This document shows, piece by piece, positions 1-6,702 of a DNA stretch of 9,889 nucleotides. The stretch comes from Pseudomonadota bacterium. Its GTDB lineage: Bacteria; Pseudomonadota; Alphaproteobacteria; Rhizobiales; Beijerinckiaceae. Position 1 is the stretch's first letter, and the number at the start of each line of letters is the position of its first letter. Under the pieces are notes generated by a model. That model was not told where the DNA came from and did no database searches. It worked only from the letters and a program-made list of their open reading frames with translations. The translations under genes were made by a program, and so were the position numbers. The stretch covers positions 1 through 9,889 of the forward strand of contig JAEWKL010000697.1 in assembly GCA_023386115.1 (NCBI GenBank), read 5' to 3'.

Positions 1-4
1 GGGC

Positions 5-30
5 ACCCTCCCCCGCAGAGGGGGGAGGGT
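5..30. repeat. C-rich/G-rich palindrome downstream of SURF1
   Basis: A perfect 10-bp inverted repeat (ACCCTCCCCC, 5-14; complement 21-30) encloses a 6-nt loop (15-20). It lies 48 bp past the SURF1 stop. It could terminate the minus-strand cyo operon, but no T run follows the stem on either strand; the only T tract on the minus strand (66-71) lies between the gene and the hairpin. The stem shares its CTCCCC/GGGGAG core with the two palindromes near 6615-6694, which suggests a dispersed intergenic repeat that may also act as a transcript end. Confidence 0.5.
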
Positions 31-77
31 TCTCGCACGCGCGTCCCGTCTCGAACTCATGCTCCAAAAAACCCGCC

Positions 78-806
78 TCACCGCTCGCGCAGCGCCCGAT
101 AGGCCGCATAGCCCGACAACGCCGCCAGCCCGAACCAGGTCAGTGCATAGATCAGGTGATGGTTGCGGAACGCCACGACGGTCAGCCCGCCGACCGGCGC
201 GCCCGGCCGGTTGCCGGAGGCATCCGCGTCGATGAAGTAGGGCGCCACCAGGCCGAGGCCCTTGGCCTGTGCGATCGCCGCGACATCGCGAGAGTACCAG
301 CGGTCGTGGGCCGGATCGTTGCTGCGCAGGAAGCCGCCGCCGGGCTCCGGCAGGCGCAGCAGGCCCGTCACCGTCACGACCTGCTCCCCGTCCGGCGGGG
401 GCTGCCAGTCCGGGGGCACGAAGCCGCGATTGATCAGGATCGTGTCGCCGGCCTCCGTGACGAGGGGCACGACGAGCCAGGAGCCGGCGCCCTTCTCGGT
501 CACCGCCATGGTGCGGACGGCGCGGTCGGGACGGAAGCGTCCTTTCGCCGTGACGCGGCGGTACTCGTCGGCGTCGCGGGAGAGGGTCGGCCATTCGGCC
601 CGGCCGGGCGCCGGAACGGACGGGCTGCCAAGCCGCGCCTCGACCCGGGCGATGAGGTCGAGCTTCCAGGCCCGGCGCTCGACCTGCCAGATCCCGAGAC
701 CGACGAACAGGGCGGTCGCCAGGAGCGAGAGCGTCACCAGCAGGAGGCGCTTTCGCCGGGGCGGAGCCGCCCCGGCCGTGAGCGATCGATCGTCGCCCGT
801 CGTCAC
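78..806 (-). CDS. SURF1-family cytochrome oxidase assembly protein
   Basis: SURF1/Shy1-family inner-membrane protein of 242 residues, involved in biogenesis of heme-copper oxidases, probably in handling or inserting heme. A predicted membrane segment at residues 20-39 runs into the family motif G-x-W-Q-x-x-R (G38, W40, Q41, R44) with WK at 47-48. A large periplasmic domain contains the NRGFVP box (126-131, the family's NRGW-V-P). The second membrane segment (about 214-236) starts with NHH and ends near the C-terminus, giving the usual two-helix topology. The start is a GTG whose bases overlap the cyoD stop (GTGA, 803-806), so translation is probably coupled to cyoD. As last gene of the cyo operon it most likely serves the bo3 quinol oxidase encoded upstream rather than an aa3 enzyme; this is inferred from position. 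Length is normal for bacterial SURF1. Confidence 0.93.
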   Translation of the reverse strand: MTTGDDRSLTAGAAPPRRKRLLLVTLSLLATALFVGLGIWQVERRAWKLDLIARVEARLGSPSVPAPGRAEWPTLSRDADEYRRVTAKGRFRPDRAVRTMAVTEKGAGSWLVVPLVTEAGDTILINRGFVPPDWQPPPDGEQVVTVTGLLRLPEPGGGFLRSNDPAHDRWYSRDVAAIAQAKGLGLVAPYFIDADASGNRPGAPVGGLTVVAFRNHHLIYALTWFGLAALSGYAAYRALRER

Positions 807-1213
807 GGCATGGCGCGCATGTCGCTCGGCGACATCGGCATCATGTTGGTGTTGAGGTGGTACATCACCCAGAGCGAGCCCGAGAGCGCGATCACCACCA
901 GCACGATGGTGAAGATCAGCGCCATCATGGTCCAGCCGCCTTCCGAGCGCGCGTTCATGTGCAGGAAGTAGACCATGTGGACCACGATCTGCACGACCGC
1001 GAAGGCCATGATGACCAGCGAGGTGACGCGGGGATCGGTGAAGACCCCGGCCATCACCAGCCAGAACGGGATCGCCGTCAGGATCGCCGCCAGGACAAAG
1101 CCGGTGATGTAGCCCCGGCGCGAGCCATGGCCGGCCTCGTGATGATCGTGGACGACCTCGACATGCACGGAGCCGGAACGGACGCCGTCGGAAGCGGGAG
1201 CGCGGGCGCTCAT
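803..1213 (-). CDS. cyoD: Cytochrome o ubiquinol oxidase subunit IV
   Basis: Small integral membrane subunit of the bo3 ubiquinol oxidase, 136 residues. Three hydrophobic segments are visible (about 36-55, 65-84 and 98-118), with the family signatures TGFVLAAILTAIPFW, VVQIVVHMVYFLHMN and a final WVMYHLNTNMM that match E. coli CyoD in order. It is longer than E. coli CyoD (109 aa) because of an N-terminal extension containing a His-rich stretch (VHDHHEAGHG, about 21-30) and a short Met-rich tail. The ATG at 1213 overlaps the cyoC stop as ATGA (1210-1213), which decides the start; an upstream in-frame ATG at 1294 would lie far inside cyoC. In E. coli subunit IV is thought to assist assembly and CuB binding; it has no cofactor of its own. 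Confidence 0.95.
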   Translation of the reverse strand: MSARAPASDGVRSGSVHVEVVHDHHEAGHGSRRGYITGFVLAAILTAIPFWLVMAGVFTDPRVTSLVIMAFAVVQIVVHMVYFLHMNARSEGGWTMMALIFTIVLVVIALSGSLWVMYHLNTNMMPMSPSDMRAMP

Positions 1214-1842
1214 GTCAGGGACCCCATCAGGTAGACGAAGGTGAAGACGCCGATCCAGATCACGTCGAGGAAGTGCCAGAACATGCTCAGGCATAGCAGC
1301 CGGCGGCGGTTGGCCGGGATCAGGCCGCGCTGGTGCACCTGCACCATCAGGGTCGTGAGCCAGATCAAGCCGAAGGTGACGTGCAGGCCGTGCGTCCCGA
1401 CAAGGGTGAAGAACGACGACAGGAAGGCGCTGCGCTGCGGCGTGGCGCCCTCGTGGATCAGGTGGGCGAACTCGAACAGCTCGAGGCCGATGAAGCAGAG
1501 GCCGAAGACCCCGGTGACCGCCAGCCAGCGTTGCGTCATCCGCTGGTCGCCCTTCTCCATCTCCAGCATGGCGAAGCCGTAGGTGATGGAGGAGAACAAG
1601 AGCATGGCGGTGTTCACCGCCACGAGCTTGAGGTCGAACAGGTCTGCGCCGGACGGGCCCGCCGCGTAGTTCCGCCCGAGGACGCCGTACGTCGCGAACA
1701 GGATCGCGAAGATCAGGCAGTCGCTCATCAGGTAGAGCCAGAACCCGAGCATGGTCCCGCCCTCGGCGTGACCATGCTCGTCGTCCGAGACGTAGAAATG
1801 CAGCTCGGCGTCGTCCGCCGCGACCGGATGTGACTGTGCCAT
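1210..1842 (-). CDS. cyoC: Cytochrome o ubiquinol oxidase subunit III
   Basis: Subunit III of the quinol oxidase (COX3 family), 210 residues against 204 in E. coli. Five membrane segments can be followed. The short five-helix form lacks the first two helices of mitochondrial COX3, as expected for CyoC. Conserved stretches include GFWLYLMSDCLIFAILFA near residue 33, the acidic GLELFEFAHLI segment (about 118-128), FFTLVGTHGLHVT and WHFLDVIWIGVFTFVYL near the end. It starts 10 bp after the cyoB stop, with a good ribosome binding site at 1850-1854, and its stop overlaps the cyoD start. The N-terminal 30 residues are polar and acidic with several His. It binds no redox cofactor; its role is structural in the complex. 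Confidence 0.96.
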   Translation of the reverse strand: MAQSHPVAADDAELHFYVSDDEHGHAEGGTMLGFWLYLMSDCLIFAILFATYGVLGRNYAAGPSGADLFDLKLVAVNTAMLLFSSITYGFAMLEMEKGDQRMTQRWLAVTGVFGLCFIGLELFEFAHLIHEGATPQRSAFLSSFFTLVGTHGLHVTFGLIWLTTLMVQVHQRGLIPANRRRLLCLSMFWHFLDVIWIGVFTFVYLMGSLT

Positions 1843-1849
1843 GGCGGGG

Positions 1850-1854
1850 TCCTC
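1850..1854 (-). promoter_or_regulatory. Ribosome binding site of cyoC overlapping the cyoB stop
   Basis: On the minus strand the cyoB stop reads TGAGGA, so the GAGGA Shine-Dalgarno motif shares bases with the stop codon and sits 7 nt before the cyoC ATG. This arrangement favours translational coupling of subunits I and III. Confidence 0.75.
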
Positions 1855-3880
1855 AGGCCTTCACGAGAGCGAGCGTCTGGGTGCGCTCGGCCTCGGTCCG
1901 CGCGACCTCGTCGGCGGGGATGTAGAAGTCGCGGTCGTAGTTGAAGGTGTGGATGATGGTCGCCGCGATCACGCCCACGAAGGAGATCGCCGCCAGCCAC
2001 CAGACGTACCACACCATGGCGACGCCGAAGATAGTGGCGATGGCGGCGATGATCACGCCCGCGCCGGTGTTCCTGGGCATGTGGATGGCCTTGTAGCCCT
2101 CCAGCGGACGCTTGTAGCCGCGGCTCTTCATGTCCCACCAGGCATCGCCGTCATGCACCATCGGGGTGAAGGCGAAGTTGTAGGCCGGCGGCGGCGAGGA
2201 GGTCGCCCATTCGAGGGTGCGGCCGCCCCACGGGTCGCCGGTGAGGTCGCGAAGCTGCTCGCGCCGCAGGATGCTGACGGCGAACTGGACGATCATCGCG
2301 CCGATGCCGCAGGCGACGAGGAGGGCGCCGATGCCCGCGATGACGAAGAGCGGCTGGTACTCGGTGCCGGCGAACGAGCTCATCCGCCGGGTCACGCCCA
2401 TCATGCCGAGGATGTAGAGCGGCGTGAACGCCACCCAGAAGCCGACGACCCAGCACCAGAACGAGACCTTGCCCCAGAACGGGTCGAGGCGGAAGCCGAA
2501 GGCCTTCGGCCACCAGTAGTAGATACCGGCGAACAGGCCGAACAGCACGCCGCCGATGATCACGTTGTGGAAGTGCGCGACCAGGAACAGCGAGTTGTGC
2601 AGCACGAAGTCGGCCGGGGGCACCGCCAGCAGCACGCCGGTCATGCCGCCGATGACGAAGGTCAGCATGAAGGCGACGGTCCACATCATCGGCAGGTCGA
2701 AGCGGATCCGGCCGCGATACATGGTGAACAGCCAGTTGAAGATCTTCGCGCCAGTGGGGATCGAGATGATCATCGTGGTGATGCCGAAGAACGAGTTGAC
2801 GCTCGCCCCCGACCCCATGGTGAAGAAGTGGTGCAGCCAGACCAGGTAGGACAGGATGGTGATGACGACCGTGGCGTAGACCATCGAGGCGTAGCCGAAC
2901 AGGCGCTTGCCGGAGAAGGTCGAGGTCACCTCGGAGAAGATGCCGAAGGCCGGCAGCACCAGGATGTAGACCTCGGGGTGACCCCAGATCCAGATCAGGT
3001 TCACGTACATCATCGGGTTGCCGCCGAGATCGTTCGTGAAGAAGTTGGTGCCGACGTAGCGGTCGAGGGTGAGCAGCGCCAGCACCGCCCCGAGCACCGG
3101 GAAGGAGGCGACGATCAGGATGTTGGTGCAGAGCGAGGTCCAGGTGAAGACCGGCATCTTCATCATCGACATGCCGGGCGCCCGCATCTTGACGATGGTG
3201 GCGATCAGGTTGACGCCGGACAATGTCGTGCCGACGCCGGCGATCTGCAGCGCCCAGATGTAGTAATCGACGCCGGTGCTCGGCGAGTAGGCGATGTTCG
3301 AGAGCGGCGGATAGGCGAGCCAGCCGGTGGCCGCGAACTCGCCGACGAACAGCGACAGCATCGTCAGCACGACACCGCCGACGGTCATCCAGAAGCTGAA
3401 GTTGTTGAGGAACGGGAAGGCGACGTCGCGGGCGCCGATCTGCAGCGGCACCACGTAGTTCATCAGCCCGGTGACCAGCGGCATCGCCACGAAGAAGATC
3501 ATGATCACGCCGTGGGCGGTGAAGATCTGGTCGTAGTGGTGCGGCGGCAGGAAGCCCTCGGCGCCGCCATGGGCGATCGCCTGCTGCGAGCGCATCAGCA
3601 CCGCGTCGGCGAAGCCGCGCAGCAGCATGACGAGCCCGAGGACCATGTACATGATCCCGATCTTCTTGTGGTCGACGCTGGTCAGCCAGTCGCGCCAGAG
3701 CGGGCCCCAGAGCTTGTACTTGGTCAGCACGCCGAGGACGGCGAGGCCGCCCAAAGCCACCACCAGGAAGGTCACCACCACGATCGGCTCGTGGAGCGGC
3801 AGGGATTCGATGGTGAAGCGGCCGAACAGCAGCCGCCACCAGTGCGGGTAGGCTTCGATCGGATTGTGCTCGGAATTCAT
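1853..3880 (-). CDS. cyoB: Cytochrome o ubiquinol oxidase subunit I
   Basis: Catalytic, proton-pumping subunit of the bo3 heme-copper quinol oxidase, 675 residues (E. coli 663), oxidising ubiquinol and reducing O2 to water in the inner membrane. Every key residue known from E. coli is found at +17: low-spin heme ligands H123 and H438; high-spin heme ligand H436; CuB ligands H301, H350, H351; cross-linked Y305 in WGHPEVYI; K-channel K379 in PTGAK; D-channel D152 (ARDVAFPF) and E303; quinol-site R88, D92, H115, Q118; and the RR pair 498-499. It is therefore an A-type oxidase with both proton channels and a quinol site, and should be functional. It lies 125 bp after cyoA and directly before cyoC. 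The ATG at 3880 fits the E. coli N-terminus; no strong Shine-Dalgarno motif precedes it. Confidence 0.98.
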   Translation of the reverse strand: MNSEHNPIEAYPHWWRLLFGRFTIESLPLHEPIVVVTFLVVALGGLAVLGVLTKYKLWGPLWRDWLTSVDHKKIGIMYMVLGLVMLLRGFADAVLMRSQQAIAHGGAEGFLPPHHYDQIFTAHGVIMIFFVAMPLVTGLMNYVVPLQIGARDVAFPFLNNFSFWMTVGGVVLTMLSLFVGEFAATGWLAYPPLSNIAYSPSTGVDYYIWALQIAGVGTTLSGVNLIATIVKMRAPGMSMMKMPVFTWTSLCTNILIVASFPVLGAVLALLTLDRYVGTNFFTNDLGGNPMMYVNLIWIWGHPEVYILVLPAFGIFSEVTSTFSGKRLFGYASMVYATVVITILSYLVWLHHFFTMGSGASVNSFFGITTMIISIPTGAKIFNWLFTMYRGRIRFDLPMMWTVAFMLTFVIGGMTGVLLAVPPADFVLHNSLFLVAHFHNVIIGGVLFGLFAGIYYWWPKAFGFRLDPFWGKVSFWCWVVGFWVAFTPLYILGMMGVTRRMSSFAGTEYQPLFVIAGIGALLVACGIGAMIVQFAVSILRREQLRDLTGDPWGGRTLEWATSSPPPAYNFAFTPMVHDGDAWWDMKSRGYKRPLEGYKAIHMPRNTGAGVIIAAIATIFGVAMVWYVWWLAAISFVGVIAATIIHTFNYDRDFYIPADEVARTEAERTQTLALVKA

Positions 3881-3935
3881 GGCTCAGCCTGGAATGCGGA
3901 GTATCGGTCGGGGTCCGGGCTCTCGGTGTCGCTCT

Positions 3936-3994
3936 CGAAACTCCCGGTCACCGTCGCGGCTTGCTGTGGCGGCGACAGCGCGGCGGGAGTTTCG
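3936..3994. repeat. Inverted repeat in the cyoA-cyoB gap
   Basis: The 125-bp gap between cyoA and cyoB (3881-4005) carries a perfect 11-bp inverted repeat, CGAAACTCCCG at 3936-3946 and its complement at 3984-3994. The 37-nt loop can itself form small stems, for example GCTGT 3963-3967 with ACAGC 3975-3979. It is the only long gap inside an otherwise overlapping operon. No T run follows the stem on the minus strand, so it does not look like a simple terminator. A role as an mRNA stability or processing element that sets the subunit II to subunit I ratio is inference. Confidence 0.6.
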
Positions 3995-4005
3995 TGAGGA
4001 GCACT

Positions 4006-5112
4006 TCAGTTCAGGCGCGGCGTCGCGGTGGACGCGGCGGACGTCGTCGAGGCGTTGCCGAGGCCGTAGGCGTCGGCGGGGGTGCAGAGCGCGGTGACGA
4101 AGGTCGCCTGCTGGGTCGCGCCGGTGCCGCGGCGGACGGCCTTGTCGTAGGTGAGGCTCATGACGCTGTGCAGACCCTCGCGGCCTCCGCCGCCGCGGGC
4201 GTCGATCGCCGCCATGTCGTGCATGCACATCTTGGCACGGTCGACGCACATGTTGAGGATCGCGTCGTAGAGGTCGGCGTCGACGGCCTTGTAGTAGCGC
4301 ACCGGCTCCTTCTCGCTCGGGCGCTCGAGCTTCAGGTAGTCCGCCCGGGTGAGCGAGCCGCCATCCTGCTTGACCTTGTCGACCCAGGCGCTGAACGCGC
4401 CCTCGTCGACGCCCTTGAAGGTGAAGCGCATGTGCGAGAACCCGGCGCCGCTGTAATTGGCCGAGAAGCCCTCGTAGTCGCCGGCCTTGTTGATCACGGC
4501 GTTGAGCCGCGTCTGCATGCCCGGCATGGCGTAGATCTGGCCGGCGAGCGCCGGGATGAACAGCGAGTTCATCACCGAGGAGGAGGTGATGCGGAACTCG
4601 ATCGGCCGGTCGACGGGCGCGGCGATCTCGTTGAGCGAGGCGATGCCCTGCTCGGGGTAGAGGAACAGCCACTTCCAGTCGAGGGCGACGACCTGGACCA
4701 CCAGAGGCTTGCCCGAGACCATCGGGTCGCCGACACTCGACACGATCGGCTTCGAGGCGCTGATGCGGCTGACGGGCCGGTAGGGATCGAGCAGGTGGGT
4801 GCCGAGCCAGGTGAGCGCGCCGAGCGCAATGATGATCAGCAATGGCGCCGACCAGATCACCACCTCGAGTCCGGTCGAGTGATGGAAATTCGGATCGTAG
4901 ACCGCCTTCTTGTTGCCCTCGCGATAGTGCCAGGCGAAGGCGACGGTCAGCACCATCACCGGCACGATGATGAGGAGCATCAGCACCGTGGAGGCGATCA
5001 GCAGGTTACGCTGCTGCAGCGCCACATCGCCCGCGGGCGACAGGAGCACCATATTGCATCCTCCGGTGAGGAGGATGAACGGAAGTACGAGGAGGAGGCG
5101 CAAGTGTTTCAC
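4006..5112 (-). CDS. cyoA: Cytochrome o ubiquinol oxidase subunit II (lipoprotein)
   Basis: Subunit II of the quinol oxidase, 368 residues. An N-terminal lipoprotein signal ends in LTGGC, so Cys19 should be lipidated, as in E. coli CyoA. Two transmembrane helices follow (about 36-60 and 83-102), then the periplasmic cupredoxin domain (about 135-235) containing VVALDWKWLFLYPEQGIA and MNSLFIPALAGQIYAMPGM. The CuA-binding Cys and His of cytochrome c oxidases are absent (FSANYSGAGFSHM region), which marks a quinol oxidase. The protein is about 50 residues longer than E. coli CyoA (315); the extra C-terminal part contains Cys289, Cys296 and Cys343 and a Gly-rich link (307-310). The start is GTG at 5112: an in-frame stop at 5128-5130 excludes longer versions, and residues after it align with E. 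coli. No clear Shine-Dalgarno motif is visible. It is the first gene of the operon. Confidence 0.97.
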   Translation of the reverse strand: MKHLRLLLVLPFILLTGGCNMVLLSPAGDVALQQRNLLIASTVLMLLIIVPVMVLTVAFAWHYREGNKKAVYDPNFHHSTGLEVVIWSAPLLIIIALGALTWLGTHLLDPYRPVSRISASKPIVSSVGDPMVSGKPLVVQVVALDWKWLFLYPEQGIASLNEIAAPVDRPIEFRITSSSVMNSLFIPALAGQIYAMPGMQTRLNAVINKAGDYEGFSANYSGAGFSHMRFTFKGVDEGAFSAWVDKVKQDGGSLTRADYLKLERPSEKEPVRYYKAVDADLYDAILNMCVDRAKMCMHDMAAIDARGGGGREGLHSVMSLTYDKAVRRGTGATQQATFVTALCTPADAYGLGNASTTSAASTATPRLN

Positions 5113-5257
5113 GGGCAGCCCGGACGATCAGCTTTCGGCGCTTGTCATGTACGCCCGGCGGGGCGCCTGCGGGATTGGACGTTTTGTCCAGGCCCCCAAT
5201 GGGCGGTTTCTCCTCTAAGGAAGAGGTCTTCGTAGAGTGACGAAGCAGGATTCCGAT
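5113..5257. promoter_or_regulatory. Divergent control region between cyoA and the MFS gene
   Basis: This 145-bp region must carry promoters for both the leftward cyo operon and the rightward transporter. Visible palindromes are TGGAC-N5-GTCCA at 5176-5190; an overlapping ATTGG (5174-5178) with CCAAT (5196-5200); a perfect CTTCGT-N6-ACGAAG at 5228-5245; and a short hairpin CCTCT/AGAGG (5212-5226) whose loop exposes AAGGA. I cannot assign convincing -35/-10 pairs, nor do I see an FNR/FixK-type TTGAT-N4-ATCAA box. Operator function for the palindromes is inference. Confidence 0.5.
5247..5250 (+). promoter_or_regulatory. Ribosome binding site deciding the MFS start
   Basis: AGGA lies 7 nt before the ATG at 5258 and supports that start. 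A rival GTG at 5237 is preceded by AAGGAAGAGG (5217-5226) at 10 nt, so a start seven codons earlier cannot be excluded. Confidence 0.5.
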
Positions 5258-6604
5258 ATGGCCACGATCACGGCGGAGCCCGCCGCCGCCTCCTCCTCCA
5301 AGCCGGAACGGGACGCCCGCCTGGCCTCGTCGGAGCCCGGCCACGTCGCGCCCGGTGAGATCGCCCTCGGGGTCATCATCGGCCGCACCTCCGAGTTCTT
5401 CGACTTCTTCGTGTTCGGCCTCGCCTGCGTGCTGGTCTTCCCGCGCCTCGTGTTCCCATGGGCCGAGCCGGTGACCGGCACGCTGTACGCCTTCGGGCTC
5501 TTCGCCCTCGCCTTCGTGGCGCGGCCGATCGGCTCGGTGCTGTTCATGGCGATCGACCGGCGCTACGGCCGGGCGACCAAGCTCACCATCGCGCTGTTCC
5601 TGCTCGGCCTCTCGACCTGCCTCATCGCCTTCCTGCCGGGCTACGAGACCATCGGCCACTGGTCGGCGGTGCTGCTGGGCCTGTGCCGGATCGGCCAGGG
5701 CCTGGCCCTCGGCGGCGCCTGGGACGGGCTCGCCTCGCTGCTCGCCCTCAACGCCCCGGAGAACCGCCGCGGCTGGTACGCGATGCTGCCCCAGCTCGGC
5801 GCGCCGGTCGGCTTCATGCTGGCGAGCGGCCTGTTCGCGTTCTTCCAGCTCCAGCTCTCGGATGCCGACTTCATGGGCTTCGGCTGGCGCTATCCGTTCT
5901 TCGTCGCCTTCACGATCAACGTCGTGGCCCTGTTCGCGCGCCTGCGCCTCGTCGCGACGGAGGAGTTCCGCCGCCTGCTCGAGGCCGACGAGCTCGAGCC
6001 GGAGCCGGTCCTCGACACGGTGCGGGCGAGCGGCAGCAACATCCTGGTCGGCGCCTTCGTGCCGCTCGCCTGCTACGCCCTGTTCCACCTCGTCACCGTG
6101 TTCCCGGTGAGCTGGATCAACCTGTTCACCGGCCGCTCGGTCGGCGAGTTCCTGATGGTGCAGTTCGCCGGCGCCACCGTCGCCACGATGACGATCGTCA
6201 TGTCGGGCCTGATCGCCGACCAGATCGGGCGGCGCTCCACCATCGCGCTCGCCGCCGCCCTGATCGGCCTGTTCGCGCTCGGCAGCATCGTCGCCCCGCT
6301 ACTCTTCGGCGACAGCATGGCCGGGCAGACGATCTTCGTGGTGGTCGGCTTCGCGCTGCTCGGCCTCGCCTACGGCCAGAGCTCAGGCGCCATCGCGGAG
6401 AATTTCGGGACCAAGTACCGCTATACCGGCTCGGCGCTGACCTCCGACCTCGCCTGGCTCGTCGGCGCCGGCTTCGCCCCGCTGGTGGCGCTCTACGCCT
6501 CGAGCCATCTGGGGCTGCCGTGGGTCGGCGTGTACCTGCTGTCGGGCGCGGTCTGCACCCTCGGCGCGCTGGGGCTCAACCGGCGGCTCGGCGTGCCGGC
6601 CTAG
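5258..6604 (+). CDS. MFS transporter, metabolite:H+ symporter type
   Basis: Twelve-helix inner-membrane transporter of the major facilitator superfamily, 448 residues. Features of the metabolite:H+ symporter (MHS) branch are visible: EFFDFFVFG in helix 1 (46-54), FVARPIGSVLF (86-96) followed by the loop 2-3 motif DRRYGR (100-105), the RIGQGLALGG segment (144-153), DQIGRR in the central repeat (321-326), and the C-terminal signature RYTGSALTSDLAW...GGFAPL-like run (388-409). These proteins usually import organic acids, osmolytes or aromatic acids with protons; the substrate here cannot be told. It has a polar N-terminus of about 30 residues. It is divergent from cyoA, a neighbourhood I recall from other alphaproteobacteria, so a link to respiratory control or to uptake of a respiratory substrate is possible but inferred. 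The GTG at 5237 is an alternative start (455 aa). Confidence 0.88.
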   Translation: MATITAEPAAASSSKPERDARLASSEPGHVAPGEIALGVIIGRTSEFFDFFVFGLACVLVFPRLVFPWAEPVTGTLYAFGLFALAFVARPIGSVLFMAIDRRYGRATKLTIALFLLGLSTCLIAFLPGYETIGHWSAVLLGLCRIGQGLALGGAWDGLASLLALNAPENRRGWYAMLPQLGAPVGFMLASGLFAFFQLQLSDADFMGFGWRYPFFVAFTINVVALFARLRLVATEEFRRLLEADELEPEPVLDTVRASGSNILVGAFVPLACYALFHLVTVFPVSWINLFTGRSVGEFLMVQFAGATVATMTIVMSGLIADQIGRRSTIALAAALIGLFALGSIVAPLLFGDSMAGQTIFVVVGFALLGLAYGQSSGAIAENFGTKYRYTGSALTSDLAWLVGAGFAPLVALYASSHLGLPWVGVYLLSGAVCTLGALGLNRRLGVPA

Positions 6605-6614
6605 CACCTCTCCT

Positions 6615-6638
6615 CCTCTCCCCGCGGGCGGGGAGAGG
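6615..6638 (+). terminator. Hairpin after the MFS gene
   Basis: A perfect 11-bp stem, CCTCTCCCCGC (6615-6625) with its complement at 6628-6638, starts 10 bp after the MFS stop. No T run follows on the plus strand, so if it ends transcription it does so by a strong GC stem or with another factor. It shares the CTCCCC/GGGGAG core with the palindromes at 5-30 and 6666-6694. Confidence 0.5.
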
Positions 6639-6665
6639 GAAACCCGTGCCATCCTCGTCCAATCA

Positions 6666-6694
6666 TCTCCCCGGGATCCTAACCAGCGGGGAGA
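6666..6694 (-). repeat. Second palindrome, abutting the chorismate mutase stop
   Basis: TCTCCCCG (6666-6673) pairs with CGGGGAGA (6687-6694) around a 13-nt loop. The right arm and flank, 6686-6702, repeat the right arm and flank of the previous palindrome (6628-6644) with two differences (GCGGGGAGAG then GG or AA, then AAACC). It lies just past the stop of the minus-strand chorismate mutase gene and may serve as its terminator; on the minus strand a T tract precedes rather than follows the stem, which argues against the standard type. Confidence 0.45.
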
Positions 6695-6702
6695 GAAAAA
6701 CC

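Noticed and set aside
1841..3997. A 718-codon plus-strand open frame opposite cyoB
   Set aside because: Its product is rich in His, Asp, Arg and Gly with no domain, which is the usual mirror of a high-GC membrane-protein gene; cyoB on the other strand has every catalytic residue.
5006..6088. A 360-codon minus-strand open frame opposite the MFS gene and over the cyoA promoter
   Set aside because: Its composition (Glu, Arg, Gln, Gly repeats without order) is that of an antisense shadow, and the MFS reading on the plus strand is clear.
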